From NCBI GenBank assembly GCA_027575765.1, contig JANBPT010000081.1, forward strand, positions 16,961-80,960: 64,000 nt of DNA, given 5' to 3'. Each line of letters opens with the position of its first letter. Position 1 is the first letter of the stretch. Of the stretch, positions 47,101-61,620 are shown in pieces. Position numbers and translations under genes: made by a program. A model generated the notes under the pieces. It did no database searches. It was not told where the DNA came from and saw only the letters and a program-made list of their open reading frames with translations. Source of the DNA: Tieghemiomyces parasiticus. Taxonomy: Eukaryota > Kickxellomycota > Dimargaritomycetes > Dimargaritales > Dimargaritaceae.

Positions 47101-48937
47101 CTCCCCCCACTTCTCATATTCACCATATCACTTGCCTTGCTCAATTATGGAACGCTTCAGCTAACGGTTCCCCATCGGCCACGCCTTTACCCTAAGTTAA
47201 AACAGCTCTTCTAATTATAACTGGCCGTCAACATCGTTTTTCTAATGACCAATGCACAATGGTTCGGGTAGACACTCCGACTGTATCGGCTCACATCTAT
47301 TTTTGGCCACGGATGGCCCAAGTTATTGAGAGTCGCCGAACAGTACCGAGCCGCCAGCTGATGGGGAATATTTTGATTGACATGTACTCCAAGGCCCACC
47401 GTACATTAGAATCTGGCCCGTCACGCCTACAAGTCGGATTGCTGATGACCATCGCTGTTTCATCCAAAGCAAGGGACAATACACCATAGCGGAGATAGAC
47501 TAGCAGAGTGTCGTGTGAGAACGGATCACCCGATGGATTAGTGAAAGCCAAAGAACTCCCGACTGGCTTATATGGAGAGTATTATCTTTGGCCGAGTAAG
47601 GCAATGTCGCCTTGGAGGTTAGGATATTCGTAATTGGAAGCTCTACAATGTCTAACATTTATTCAGCGCCCTCGCAGCGACCGCCAGCATCCCTAATCGA
47701 ATACATTGGGTTGGGCGGGTTTCGTCTATATGCGCCCAATAACCGCCCCCCGTCCCCCCCCAGTTCGATGTTGTAGGGAAAAACGCGGCTGGTCACTGAG
47801 TAGTGATTCCCACTGCGTTGACGGCGTAGTAACACTGCCAAGCAGATGTATTACTTGGACTCAACATGTGGTGGATGCGATATTAACTGCAAACGGTAAG
47901 CACGTTTCTGGGCTACCGTTGCGCCTTATTGACTAGAATACATTGGTTTTGCCAGTGGCTGCGTTATGGGAAGCATCCGCATTTTGAAACCGTTCGGTTA
48001 TGGGTTCGACGACCTGGTGTTTACTTCCATCGCTGATCAGATTTGCCCGTTAGTATCGATTAGGTGAGCGTGGCAGCGAACAGAATAAATAGACGACACG
48101 CATTGGTCAGTTCGACCGCACTCCGAGTGGGGATTTACCGTACGGGTCTGGTAAGCAGTGCGTCTTCCCGTGTCGTGGCTTCCGACAGGTTACCTGTGAA
48201 CCACGAGAGGCCTGTGCCGCAAAGTTTGACCTCCCACCCAGCTGCTCTTTCGGGCATGCGTAACTGTTACATGAACAGCTTAGCGGCCAGATCCTGATCA
48301 ACCAGGGGGATAGCACCGTTCTAGGAACCTGTGTTTATGGATGGCACCGGCGTCTGAAGAAAGGATAGGACCATATGGCTATTTCAAATCAAATCGATGA
48401 TACCCAGTATCGCAACTAGAGGATAATTACGTCTAGACTCAGCCGTTTCGTCTCGATCGCCCTTCACAGGTCGCCGGTCTGATAGCGCAGAACCGTCCCG
48501 AAGCCTGACTTGCCAGCTGGTTGATCATACCCACGGTTCAGGCTGAATTTGTAGGCATCGTTCCCAGTAGGGAGTACATAGCATGGGGCCAATCCGGCAC
48601 CTCTCTTGGCCATGGGCGGCTGTGTAGTGATGGTGAGTACCTGCTAGGTCTCATCTGATTCTCAATTGTATGCCGCCCGACCCACCATCACACCAAATAT
48701 AACTTATCAGTTGAAATATTATGGAGCACATTGTTATAGTCGCCGATTTCGGACGGTCTTTTTCACCTATAATGCACCAATCAGAGTGGCGTGGCCCCCT
48801 GCCCGCTGTTTCTAACTGAGCCGGATACAGCGGGTGGTTCCTGGATCGGTGTTTTACTTAGATCGTGTCAGTGGAAATCTAAATGATGTATAATTATACT
48901 AATTTTCGGCATAATATACAACGCGACGGGACTTTCC
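44121..48937. other. Intergenic, no gene supported
   Basis: About 4.8 kb. A TATATAA on the minus strand at 44611-44617 is 491 bases upstream of protein B's start and could serve it only with a long leader. Open frames such as 44983-45456 (minus, 157 codons) and 44746-45030 (plus, ATG-initiated) have no recognisable domain. No RNA genes were seen. Confidence 0.5.
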
Positions 48938-49941
48938 TAGTCAGCTATCAATGCAGGCTCGAAAAGCACTTGGCTGAAACCTGACAAGCTTAAATTTCCA
49001 GGCGTCTACAGCCACCTGTAGGGCGGAGGGTTTCTTATCGCACAGCCTCCGCTTGGCATCCCCGAACGGCTAGAAGTCGCAGAGGGCTGGAACAGAACTG
49101 TAGGAACCGGCTATAAGAAAATTGACACTGGTACCGGATATGTTGGCATGGGTGGCTGCGGCGCAATGTGGCGATGTATTACCGTAGTAGGGGTGCGGGG
49201 GATGACTGTTCAAACTCTCGCGTGCCTTTGTTCAGGTCTGTAACTTGAGTTCAACACCACATGTTATGTAGTAGTTGGCGAGAACTTTGGGACTGAGGAG
49301 GGGGGAAGCTTGACACTCAGGTGTAATAGGCCACGCCTGGCGAAAAAAATGTCAGCACCATATTGGGTGTGGTATGGCCTTGGCGGGTCTCAGTTGGGAC
49401 AGGGCCACCTTTAGGGCACCACATCTAGCAACTATAATCAGCAGGTGGACCATAGAGATACACCCAAGTCTCGTCGCATGTGACGATAGGGTCCAACTGC
49501 TAGTCGCTGGCCCCCGCCGAACTCCTCCAGGAACTTGAAGGCTGAACTTATCCGCTGAAGACGCTGGTTGTCGGTGAGGTCATGGGCAATCTAGCAGTTG
49601 AAATAACTGTGCAACTCCAGCTCTCTGCGCAGGACATTGTGCATAGTACTAGGGGTAGTATGGAAGACATGGGCTACTAGTTCAGTAGCCAGTCGAGAGG
49701 CGTCCTCCGACAGTTAAAGAAGTACGGCCCCCCAAAGTTCACCAATATTTTCTGACGAGCGGCCAAACCGAATCCCACTCTGAAAGGAGCAGTGACCTAT
49801 ACAAAAGCGAGCTAGCCACCTGACGGTAACGGGGCAAGGGAAAGTCAAGTTCTGTGTGCTGGTAACTTCAAATATAATATAATCTGTCTTGCGGTCCTCG
49901 TAATAAAGATAAAACGTAAGGACTCGCACATCAGGATTGGT
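48938..49941 (-). pseudogene. Fossil mariner-family transposase gene
   Basis: A full-length but inactivated cut-and-paste transposase (IS630/Tc1/mariner superfamily). In order on the minus strand: a helix-turn-helix region around RWLARF (49804-49821) and GRSSE (49750-49764); then LATELVAHVFHTTPSTMHNV, the second DNA-binding helix set; then LTDNQRLQRISSAFKFLEEF (about 49530-49590). The catalytic part follows: IVTCDETWVYLYGPP (first Asp at 49472-49474), GNTSPHCA (the second Asp position, now Gly, GGT at 49181-49183) and LCDF (third Asp, 49076-49078). The codons for positions two and three are 105 bases apart, that is 34 residues between, the D(34)D spacing of mariner elements. A tail matching the family's C terminus runs to about 48938. 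Several in-frame stops (for example at 49714-49716) and at least one frameshift near 49510 show it is dead. Terminal inverted repeats were not found. Confidence 0.87.
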
Positions 49942-52900
49942 ATATTTGATGGGGATGAGGCTTTAGAAATTGACATGATGAAGAGATAAAATGGCAAGTT
50001 GCGAAGTGAGGAATGGTCCGATTCCGTAATGGTTTACACCCTTTCATTTTTCGCCTTGGATATTTCTAAGCCTCACATACAGCACCAATGTATGAGATCT
50101 CAAGCCATGCTTGCCGTAGGGGTTTTGATGTACCTATATTGCATACACGGCGTAGCTAAGTAAAACTAAAACATCACTAGTTACGGTCCGGTCCTCACTT
50201 GGTACCCAAGTGCTAGCTGTCTGAACCTGGCCGTCACAATCTAACCAGCTGACCCCGCCTCATAACCAATGAACGCTGGTACGCTAGAAGTGAAGTTGAT
50301 ACTCTTCATGGCGCGCCCGTTACCTCTTTTGGGACCGTGATGGGATCGAATTACACAGGATGCATGATTTATTTATCTTTCACAAGGCAGGAGATGTACG
50401 ATCACCGCTCTGAGGCGGGCGTTTCCTAAGCAGAGACGAGTGCGTAAGCTAGACCTCGAAGACCCCTCCGTCAAAGCACATCATTTTGTACAACGATGCC
50501 TGCGACCGCCACCTAAATTGATTATGGCCGCTAGTGTTGTAAAGTGGTAAAAACAGCAGACCAGCGCTCGAGGGACTTGGGCTATCGCATAAAAACTCGG
50601 CCTCTTTTCGGTGCCACAGGTACCTACCCAAGCGCCGTGGGCCTATCGGCCCATGCACATCGCGATGACCATCTGAATAAGGCTAGGGCTTATCATGATA
50701 CCCGTTGTTTTCGGAGAAAGTGGTGGACGGTAGATAGTGCAGTCGGGGTAGTTTTGAGCCACAGTGTGTGACGGTGGAGGAAGGTGGAAGTCAAGGCACC
50801 GTGACGGAACCCATTCCGGGCCAATGACGCGATTCAGTACGCCGCCCCCTTTACTTCGACGGTTGGGGGTAAGGGCGCTCTTTAGACGGAATTTGGCCTA
50901 CATGAGAGTCGGCGTTGAAGGAAAGTGCTTCGACCCGGAGACGCCATCCGATAAAGCGTCTTTAAACGCCAGTACTTATGAGTGTGGAGAAAATATGGCA
51001 CCTTTTTTGTTGGTAAAGTGTGGAAGTCAGTATGAACATATCCCAACGCCTCACGCGGTTGTCAAAATTTCTAACAAGGTGTGAAGAGTCAGTTCTGTAC
51101 GGAGAGAGTTGAGACGACAAGTAGGATACAACGCAGAAATTGCTAGACTTTCCTTCCGAACTACTGCCTAGAGATGAAGGTCAGGCCGGGTTGCTCTCTT
51201 TCTCTTGCAACTCAATGGGCACCCCAATATTAACACGATCTGATGTGAATCCTTGCCTCATAGCAGGAACGGACTAATGTGGCATTAACTGCTGGTTTTT
51301 GATACACCCTCCCAATCTAGCCTCGTAATTGAATACCAAGACCTGGCGTCCGAGGGTGAGTCTGTCAGTTGGATATGGCGGCCAGTCTCCCTGTTCTCGG
51401 CGGTCGGGCTGGGTTCGGCGGGGGGGGGCGTTAATTGTCCCTACATATACGGTAGCTAAGACGTGGGGCTGCCGCCACCGCTGGGGCGACCTTTGGAATT
51501 TCCCACCCGTGCGACCCATTTGGGTACACCGTGAGCCCCGTCATGGTCTGCCGGCACTAGGGCTTAAAAATGGTAAGCATATGCTACATCGAGCAGGTGA
51601 CACTGAGAGAAGCGGACATTGGCTGCAAGATAGTCACACAGGTCTACTAGGGCGAACTTGGGTGGCACTGTGTACCGCGTCGCCCAGTACGATCGGGTCG
51701 TCTGGATAGATTAGATATCAAGGGTCTGTAGGAGGTGAGGGAGGAGGACTGTCGCTTTGGCAGACCAAATTCTGACATGGAGCAGGTGTATTAGCCGTGG
51801 TTGTAAGAGCCCATGTTTGATCTCGAGCGACTAGAAGCATGTCTAATCTACCAAATCTTGGAGCGCAAAGCGATACTAAACTGGTGACTTTTACGTGGGT
51901 CATTAATTTGGGAGAGACTGGCCACCATGGCTGTCAGCCAGCCAAAAGAACCCATGTGGACCACTCCTGGCCCAGGACCAGCCGTGCCATTCGACTCAAC
52001 GCATGGCATTTATCGTATCTCTGTTAAATGGACTGCTTCACAGCATGAATCTGCGCTCGCCGCAATTCCTCCGAGCCTTACCGTCAAGAGCTTCGCGGCA
52101 TACGTCCTAGCGCGATGAAACCTTGTGCCACATCCCCTTCCTCGCTCGTTAACATCAAGATCTTAACCAGCAGCCTCGTACTAGGGTTGGCTGTCATCGC
52201 GCAGCTGGACGGCTGGTTGACCTTATTTTATTTAAATATACAGCTGGCATAATACCTTACAACGTCTATTTAGGTGACCATGCGGCCCCGACTTGGCCTA
52301 AAGGACGGTAGGGCTCTTTTGGGACGCTTCTCTCCGCTCGTAAATGCGTCAACTTCCGAGTGTTTCAACTTTGACCAGCAGCTGGGTGACACGGGGACAC
52401 GCCTGTACAAGAGAACTGAGCCCGTCGGCACGTGCATGCTTATTGGCGGAGCTTTGGGGAGGCCCCATTACGTGGTGGAACGGTTCCTAAACAAACAAGG
52501 GCCTAGTGGTCGACCGTATTGACTAGAAGGCGGACTAAAACGTGAAATATCTCTGTCTGTGAAGCCTCCGTCGTACGGGAGGTAGCCACTGCGTTACACG
52601 GACGAGGCTAGATGCACTATAACAGGGTGGAGATGAAGGTAGTAGGTGTGTCTTACGTTGCACCCTTTCTTTACTTTTCCCCGCCTTCCTCAGCTCCTCC
52701 ACGCCCCCTTTACGGTCCAGGATTTTGTTGTAATGGCGGACCTTTTTCGAAGCATGGTGTATCCTCGCTGAACCTCTCGCAATGACGCGATTCCGGCGAC
52801 AGATATCGATGAGCCGATAAGTGAGCACTGGTCTCTGGTTGGGCGTACAAAGCTGAAACTATGAGCGTACAATAGTGTGCTTACGGGCGGATTCGATATC

Positions 52901-55900
52901 GAAACCGCAACCCCCAGCCACCTTCCCATCATAACTCTCCTCCCTCCGTTTTCTAGGCTTACCGCTGAAAAACAGAGACTTATTAGAGATCGCTATTGAG
53001 GCCCTTGTTAAGCAGGCGGTGATTATACCGCTCATCCGGTTGTTACAATTGCTTTCGGCCTAGGCGCCACTTAACTGGACCACCTGGTACCTACACGGAG
53101 ACTGCTGTTTTCATAACCCATGCGCGGCGGTCTGACTAAGGCAGCACGGTGGCGCCCTGTTTCGAGGCTAGGTTGGTCGCACCAGTGGGTTCATCGGGCC
53201 TTTTGTCAGTTTATGGCCAGGGACATGGTGGCAGAATAATATAGTAGATACGGCACGACGGTCCGACCGTTAGGCTGAACTTGAACAGAAAAAGGGGAGG
53301 ACGGGGGACGAACACATCTACCTAGCTGCTCGCCGTGACAATTGATTTAACCAAGCGGTAACAATGGTAATGAACATTTGACCATGTGACGCTCTCATGG
53401 TAGATTTGCGGCCCGCGCCCGCATAGCCCAGTACAGGTTTAGGCCCAACTTCGAGATCACTTGGACGTTTATCTCTGCTAGACCCACCGCACAGGTGTAC
53501 AATCCTCCCTCCTATAACTAATTGCACCGGCCGATAGACTCCTTTGTCTTCGCAGTAAGTTTTGTATTAGTGATATATAGCTCTGCCTCTGTATCCCTCC
53601 TCACTATAGCTGAGCCGCCCACCTTCGCTAGATGTAAACTATTTTAGGCCAATCTCGAGCTTTGTTTACGGAGCGTCCGGAGCAGCGGAAGAATGCGAGA
53701 GTCGCCCATTTCGTCGTACATATTCAATCCGCAGTATGCGGAGGGAAGCGGGTCATTTATGAGGCCTACGTAATGTATCTGACATTTTCTCCCTTTGACG
53801 GTTTCACCGGATGAAACGCGGTGACTTTTAGTTGATAAAGTTTGTCCAAGTTGGCCCGTACGGGCGCGAATGTATTGCGCGCTCAAGTTGCCAATCCTTG
53901 GCTAAATGAGCCAAAGGACGTGGAAAAATGGCATGATATGACTGACCTAGCTGGATTAGAGGGGATACGGGCGGACATCCGCCTTCCCCACTAACCTTTT
54001 AGTTTTGTCGACCGCGTGCGTAGTGTCTGTTTTTGGAAGCTGGGCGATTCCATCTCTCATCACCCTAGTAGATCAGCAGGTTCATTTTTGTGGCTTCATA
54101 ATGCTACGGCGCACAGCGGCCAGCCACCACGAACCAGACGCACCGGCCCTAGCCAGAGCGGTATCACAAGTGGCACGGGTGGCGGCCCAGAGAAGGTGAG
54201 GGAATGGACGAAGAAACTAAAGGCTGGGACGAGAGGTATACCCAGCGCGTGGTGACGACGACTGTGAATATGGGCCACAGAGGCACTGGTAGCACCCTAT
54301 ACATGCCCCTGACTAACTATTCCTTGACGGCCACAACCCCTCTTTGCCACCGGTTACACTGCCAGCTGCCACCGAGAGTCATTTGATAGTCCCTTGTGGG
54401 CTGTATGCCTCTCCTCTCTCCCGCACCTCGGCAATCCGTCGTGTCGTAGCCGAATGGCTCGAGAAGGGAGGAGGTAGTGCACGATTCAACTAGGCCACCC
54501 ATATATCCTACTGCCCAACCTGAAAGAGGATGGGCAGGCAAGCAAGGGTCAAAGAGAAGAAAGTGGGGAAGAGCATGATGAACTTCTCTGCCATGTGGTG
54601 GTGCACTAGCTACTGAGCCAGTGCCGAGGAGGCCGACAGTTAACTCTGCCGGGGTGATCGATTCGAAGTCACAAAGAGCGATCGACCCCGCTAACGATGA
54701 CTGATTGACACCTACTCGCCCAATCAATTAATATTACAGGAGGTTGGCTCGGCCCAATATATTAGTCATGCGACCTCCAATCTGCCTGTCTCCATGTTCC
54801 AAAATCACCGACGATTGACGTATTCATCCAAAAGAAAACCCCTCATCCCTCTTGTCCTGTTCTTGTTTCCTCGCATTGAGTCACCACCACCATACGTTAG
54901 GACTAACGACGCGATTGTGTAACCCCAAGAGATATGCCCCGCTAAATTAATGGACGAATAAAATAGAACAGGACAATGAATACCAAAATTGTATGATCGC
55001 CGCGATAGATAGATGATGATGTATGAACTAGAGGATTAACGTCCAAGTGACGACGGCTAGAGTCGATTCTATCGTTTGATTGAGAACAGAGGGTGGTCAT
55101 CCGCGGTTATTCAACGACACTTGAAACTCGGCCTACCACGAATCATTTCCAAAAAAAAATAATCAACCCCTTGTGTAGCCCATCGACATGCGGCCCGAGG
55201 GACCATCACATGCTGGGCAGGGCGAAGAAGGGGATGTCTCATGAGTTCTTTGGCCCACTTGTTTACAAGATCATCATGATAAATCATCTACCGGCTAGGT
55301 GTATCCGCCAATGGACACACTAGCAGACGTGACCGTATGTAATGAGTTTTAGAGGACTTCACTTGACTAACAGGTTACTCGCCGACGAGCAGTGGCTTCG
55401 TGAAGGGTGTCCTCCGAAAACCAAAGACTGTGCGACCTCATCCTCCTTCTTTCCTTCCATGACAGCCTATAAGCAATTACCGCTAACCACAAGTGGCACC
55501 TTAACCCTAGTGTCACCGCCACAGGTAGCTCATCATTTGTCTCCGCACCGAGTGGCTATTTTCGTTTAGAATGACGACAGACGGATACGCCCCATACCAC
55601 AACATATAATTTGCGAACCAATATAGCTAGAGGACAGAGTCGCGGGAATGCTACACAGACCAGGGTTGGGTATTGTCTTCCGTCCTCAGACTAAGGGGCC
55701 GGTAAGGACCTAACCTGTGACTTGATATGACCCGTTATGGTCCCAGACGCCATGGGTGTACAAACCAGTCGGCGCACTCACTTCTCTTCCCCCCCTTCGT
55801 CTCGTCTTCTAAAAGTATACAGCCACTCACTCACCCCGCAGCGTAGCCCCGTACTGGTAATACCGCTCAGGGGGACTACTACAGTCCCGAGTTTGAGGGT

Positions 55901-58900
55901 TATACGAATTATGTATTGAGCAAAAGTGCGGATGGCCAGCACTATGCGGATTACGTCTCAAGGCGGACAGGAGATGGAGGAGGTAAACGCGGCTCAGTAA
56001 TTCCTGGAGGTTATGCAGCTCCGTTCAATACGCACGCCGCTGGACTGAGCAGCCCATGAATAATCAGAGAACCCGCGCGGCATGGGGAAAGAAGGGAGTG
56101 ATGAGAAATGATAGATGCCTAGAATGGCCTTTGTTTAACCAGTCTAGCGTCGGATGCTCGACGGCGTCTACAGATTGGTGTCAGGAGATTATATAATCAG
56201 CATCAGTCCTCCAACACCTCAGTCACCTCCCCTCACCACTCTCACATGGGGGTAATCAGCTCCAGTGTCTAAAATTACAGGCTATTGACGCAGGAGAAGC
56301 AGCAGCTTAAGGCGGGTGAGATGGAAATGTAGAAATAATAATAAAAACGTGCGGGCCGCATTGTATTATGATACGGAGGTTAGAGAAAAGGTATTTGGTG
56401 ACGGGGTGGGCGGGGTGAGGTCAAATGTAAAGGGGAAGCGGTCATCGATTACAGCTAGAGACAGTTTTCATCACGCTGGCGGAGGTTACACACACTCCCA
56501 CACACCGCTTAGGTTGGTAATACTCTCAAATCTCTCGGCTCTGGTATGCGCCAAAATGAGACTTGGACTAGTGTAGGAGGACCGACAGGTTTGTACAACG
56601 ATGTGTCTAATCTGAGACGGACAAGTTAGCCCTACTCTCTCTCCCCCCCCCATGGCTGGGTCGCGAGATAAGCCAAAGGAAAGGCGGAACGATCCGGCGG
56701 CCAACGGATGGGGGAGGGTTGAGAGCGCTGTATTTTTTATTTACAATCAGAAAGAGGTGTCATATATCTAGACAAAGGAGGAACGGCGATGGGTGGTAAA
56801 AGAACGGATGATTGTGATAGCTAGAGGATCGGATATGCCAAGACGAACCCGCCCGCAGTCCAGAATGTGTGTGCGTGTATGAGGGGGCTGGCCAGGCGGG
56901 AATGGTTCCATGCGCACGAATACTCATCGCCAAAGTATATATCGGGAACGGCGACAGTGTGCCGTACACTTCTGCCCCGTCGGTCGGTTAGGCCGAACCT
57001 ACAGGATGACTCGACAGAGTAGGGTTCAGCGTAAGCCTCCTATGAAACAAGAATATTAAGAGGCGCATAGAGAGAGACTGGTGGCGGGAGAGAGGTGGTG
57101 GTGTTTTTTTTCTATTGTAACAATAGCTGGACAATGCTGAAAATGAAACCAACATTACCTTTCATGCTAATGATAGGGCGGGTTGGGGTGGTTTTTCACA
57201 AATGGCGTACTGAGAATTCGCATGTGCCCGCACTTGTGTGGTTGACTAACGAAGTCGGCCGCCATGCACTGGGGACGAGAGATAGAGAGAGGTAATATTG
57301 GGTGTTCTTGGTTGGCAATCCATGAATTCTCAAGTGGTGCATGGTGGCCCTGTCGCCGGCAGTGGGCAAGTGGACTAGCTTTTTTGTGTTTTTTTTGTAG
57401 ATACGGCGGCTGGACAGGCAGGGCCTAGTGATGGAATAGATTTGTACTGACCAGCCGTTCAGGGTGTGACGGTGGCGCGAGTGTGTACCCGATGCCTTAC
57501 TCGACACCCACACTATCTATGTTGATATGGATGGATGGGCTTAGGTGGTAAGGGGGGAGGGAAGGGAGACATGAGGCCGAACGAAGAGGCGCCATTCGGC
57601 TTGCTAGTTCGCTGAGCTACATGGCATATCTCGCAGACCTGGTTTAGACCTGTCCAAGTAGTGTACGGCCGGCCTGGCCATGAAACGAAGACCGCCGAAA
57701 ATCATGCGAACTGGGCTACTGGTGTCGCCTGTTCGGGCGATACGCTGCAAGGTATCGCCGCCAAACGAGTTGTAGTGGTGGTAGGGGGGACTGTACGTGT
57801 GCAATGCGCAGCTGCTGCAGGTTTACATGCTAATGACCGCAGGCCATCACTGTTCAACCCACCATTTAGTCATTAAAGGGTAGAGGATTGTCAGGCGTCT
57901 CCCACGCTGGCCTGCAATCGTCCCCTCAATTATTATTTTTGGAGACTCTCTAAACCTGCAAATGGACGTGGGCCTGTTTTCTACCGGATTCGGGATGGAA
58001 TTATAGCTATAGATGCTTAAGCCCCCTTTCTCCAATGATAGGTTTAACCATATAATACTGTGCTGACCCGCCACTGGTCAATCCCATCTTCGATCAATAG
58101 GAGCATTCACTCACTGACCAAACCGATGGATTGCACGTCGGAATGCGAATGACGTACCTAATCCGACTGGATCCCCAGGGACTCACCGAACCTCCGAACC
58201 AATGGTCTAGGAGAAGGCTGACCTCCGGATTATCCGTGTGGTTTATAAACCGAGACCCATTGGGTTTGACCATGCTACGTCTTTAGGCCATATGCCCACT
58301 GAGTAGGTTCGTTTTCGGGAAGCGCCCACGTTCCTCGCAACTGGGCTCAACCTTGCCTTCAACTAATCGATGACTGGTCTAACGCGCTGCAGCTCTCCAA
58401 GCCCGGACATGGCCCGTCTATTTAATTTCGTCACGCCATGCGATTTGCCGACCAGCTACTTCAGTAAAGAGAGGGTGGGGTCATTTTTTTTCTTTCGTTG
58501 TAGACATATTCCTCGCGTTCTCGCGATGTATAATCTAGCTGCCAATCGCTCACCGTAATTTAGGCCATCCCCGTGGAGGAAGGATGAGCACGGAAAAGGG
58601 TGTTGTCCAAGAAACTCACCGCCAACCAAATTGTCGATGATCGTCGCTCCCCTGCCGCCGTGCGCACGTACAAACGTCCGGCCGTACTGACCTACCCCCT
58701 GAGGCCTTGATGATTGTGACACCACCAATGGATTCCCCGGTGCAGAATTAATCTTTGGGTGCATCACTCTTGTCCGGAGACGACAAGGTCTGATTCGGTG
58801 GTGAAAAGTAAAAAAAAAGAAGTAAAATCGTGAGAGGAGGACCCACCTCCACCAGGCGATCCGTAGTCATCCTGTCCATCACGCTCGTCATCCCCTCGCC

Positions 58901-61620
58901 CCCATTGTGATTCCATCAGAGCGAGCAGTGCCCCATCGTATTCGGCACATGGGGTCGTTAAAAGCGGAATATAATAGCCAAGCTTACAAAGATAATACAG
59001 CACTCGCCCTATTAATTTAGAGCTGCTAAATGATATTCACCCGTCTTCTACCAGGGCTCTTTAGAGGGTGGGGTGGAGGAGTGGGTAATTCACGGCTTTA
59101 TTACTGGTCGGTGATTGCCCAGTTACGCCGCGATTGTGTGATTCTAGTGTACACCGGCCTTATCCGCCTATGTGGGTGGTTCAGAAATGCACCACAATTT
59201 GCTCTCTCCACATTCGCCCTCTGTTCACATGAAGCCAAGTCTCAGGATAGCTGAGGCATTTCACCGGTGTTCATACAATACTGTGCGGTGGCCACGACTG
59301 ATTATCTTTAGCTACCATTCCTCACTTCGGTGGAAGCGATAGAACTATAAAGCAAAGAAGCAAGGAACAGACGACATGGCGGATCCCCATCACCACATAC
59401 GACCTGGCAGCATGTACATCTTTCCCATATACTGCCCTGGCGGTTAAAATGTGTGCGAAACTCTGCTGATCATGAAAGGATGGGACACCTTTGTTAGATA
59501 TGGAATCCTCCTCTTCCCTTAGCAACAACACTGTCTCCAATCCCCTCCGCCCATGTTGGATGCATCCTGTAGATATCAACTATCGTTTAACATTTCCACC
59601 TGTAAGCAAGTTCTAAACCCCCTCCCGCTCCTTACCAGACATATCTCTAATGCCAGCGCACCCCTCACCGATTATTGGGTATACTATACGCTAAGGTCTG
59701 GTGTTCAATTGCCCTGTTATGTTTGTAAGTATAGACTGGATCCTCGCCACATCGAGTAGCGAAGCTCGACCCTCGCAGCTTAATTTTATTTATTTAGGTT
59801 CCACTATCCCTTTAGAGGCCTTGGCGCTGCTTTCGCCAATTACACCTCACCATGGCAACCGCGTAGAGGTTGTACCGAATGGTCCCCTGCATTAAGCTCA
59901 CCACTCTACCGCTTTTCATTTATCGGAGGCTACTTTTTTCTGTTTACCGGTCGTGTGACAATCTACCTGTGGACTACACAGGTTGCCAACGAAAGAGAGC
60001 CTGGTCTACGTATATCATTTCTTCACCGGTCAACGTGCTGCATCAAAGTACCGACGCCACCGAAAATATTACTTCAACAATTCAACACTGTCTATGACGA
60101 TTAACATCCCTTACTTGGTCTCACTGCCGCCACTGATTGATAGTTCGGACTCTGCAGGTGACTGCGTGGCACATTCTACTTGTCCAGCTTGCCCCTTTAT
60201 CTACTTACTCGTGATTCCCACCCCCTCCATGGTACAATGCTGCAAGTGGACCTACAAGTATATGTACCTGTCATTGTGGCATACATCACCGACACAGACC
60301 CGGTTCTGGTGCTGCCAAGCGGCTAACCCCTAATATACCCTCCTTACCTCACCAAGCCAAGCTAATATTAACCCCTCTTTGAGGCGGCATTCGTCGACTT
60401 GTTATTTCCAGGGGCTTGGTTGGTCGGGGTGGTGGTAGACTGGATGTAGCCTACTCAGCATGGTGACCGTTCGGTATGCCGCCCGACTTGTACACGGAAG
60501 AGCATGGTCAGGTCTTTCGATACTAATCACCCCAACCAAGGTGCCAGGATTTCGAGACATCACTAATGCTGTTTATGAGACCCAGTAGCCCCTTTTTTTA
60601 CAGCCCCAATGGTGGCTGTTGAGAAACCCGGGTATCGCCATCTGGTTGCGGTAGTTGCTGATGAAACTTCCATGGCAAACAATCTTCGGAATAGTTATGT
60701 TTTATCGTGTTTTAGTCACGCCGACCAGAACGTCAGGGGATTACCCCCACCGAATTCCCACACCCACACTTGTTTTCGTCTCTTATTCGACCGGTCGGAC
60801 CTCCTATCTAGGCATGAATAACCTATATTCGATGCCGTAGTCGACGATAGTAGGAGGATAGGGAGACCTCCCAACCCCACAGCCGTCGTCACTTACTCAA
60901 TAGCACATCCTTATCTACACTAGACTGCCTACCCACTCCACACTGCTGGATACACTTTCACACCCATCCTATTTTATTCCGACAGTGTCCCGAATATGGA
61001 TAGTGTAAACTGTGAAGAATCATATCCAGTTGCAGACCGCATCGGGTCGGATCATTATTTCTCACCAAGGTTAACCTTCAGTCCACACTAGCTGACGTCT
61101 CGGTCACTCAAGTGCATGATGATTGCTTTTTCGGCCCGACCCGTTCGACGCTGGTAGCCGATCTTTGGTAGGTCTGAGTCCTACTTTGCTTGTAAATCAA
61201 ACAGTCGTAATATATATTGTAAGTGCCAAACGGCTGGTCCACCACCACGGTAGCTCCTGGCCCGCTGGTAACCCTCATCGCGACCATTAGCGGGCGGTGT
61301 AAGCCATGTAGTCGGTTGGTTGATTCATGACGTTGTTCAGAAAGTATTAACTCGGGGTCGACAGCTGTCACCGCCCGTCGATGGATGACAGGTCAGAATG
61401 GCTTTGTTCCAAACTCAGCCTATTTTTATCGTGGTTGGACGACCATCACTTTCCGTACCCTTGTCGTGTCTAGCATGATAAACCGGCCATCCTCGACACG
61501 GATGCTCACCCTGCCGGTAAGCAGCCGGACGCTCGACGTCGCCCGGTTGTCAGTCACCTATAATTGCCATTTAATCTTCAATCGTAATCCCGTTTCCCCT
61601 GCGCTCTGTTGGGCTAAGGA
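49942..61620. other. Long intergenic stretch, no gene supported
   Basis: About 11.7 kb with no credible gene. The longest open frames are about 136 codons (54317-54727, minus) and overlap others of similar length. Composition drifts locally, with purine-rich plus-strand stretches around 56.3-57.6 kb. A short palindrome, CTATTGTAACAATAG, lies near 57111. I saw no RNA genes, second mariner copy or tandem arrays. Confidence 0.5.

Noticed and set aside
52535..52828. Lys/Arg-rich minus-strand frame resembling a transposon remnant
   Set aside because: No transposase motif order could be traced in any frame, unlike the mariner relic at 48938-49941.
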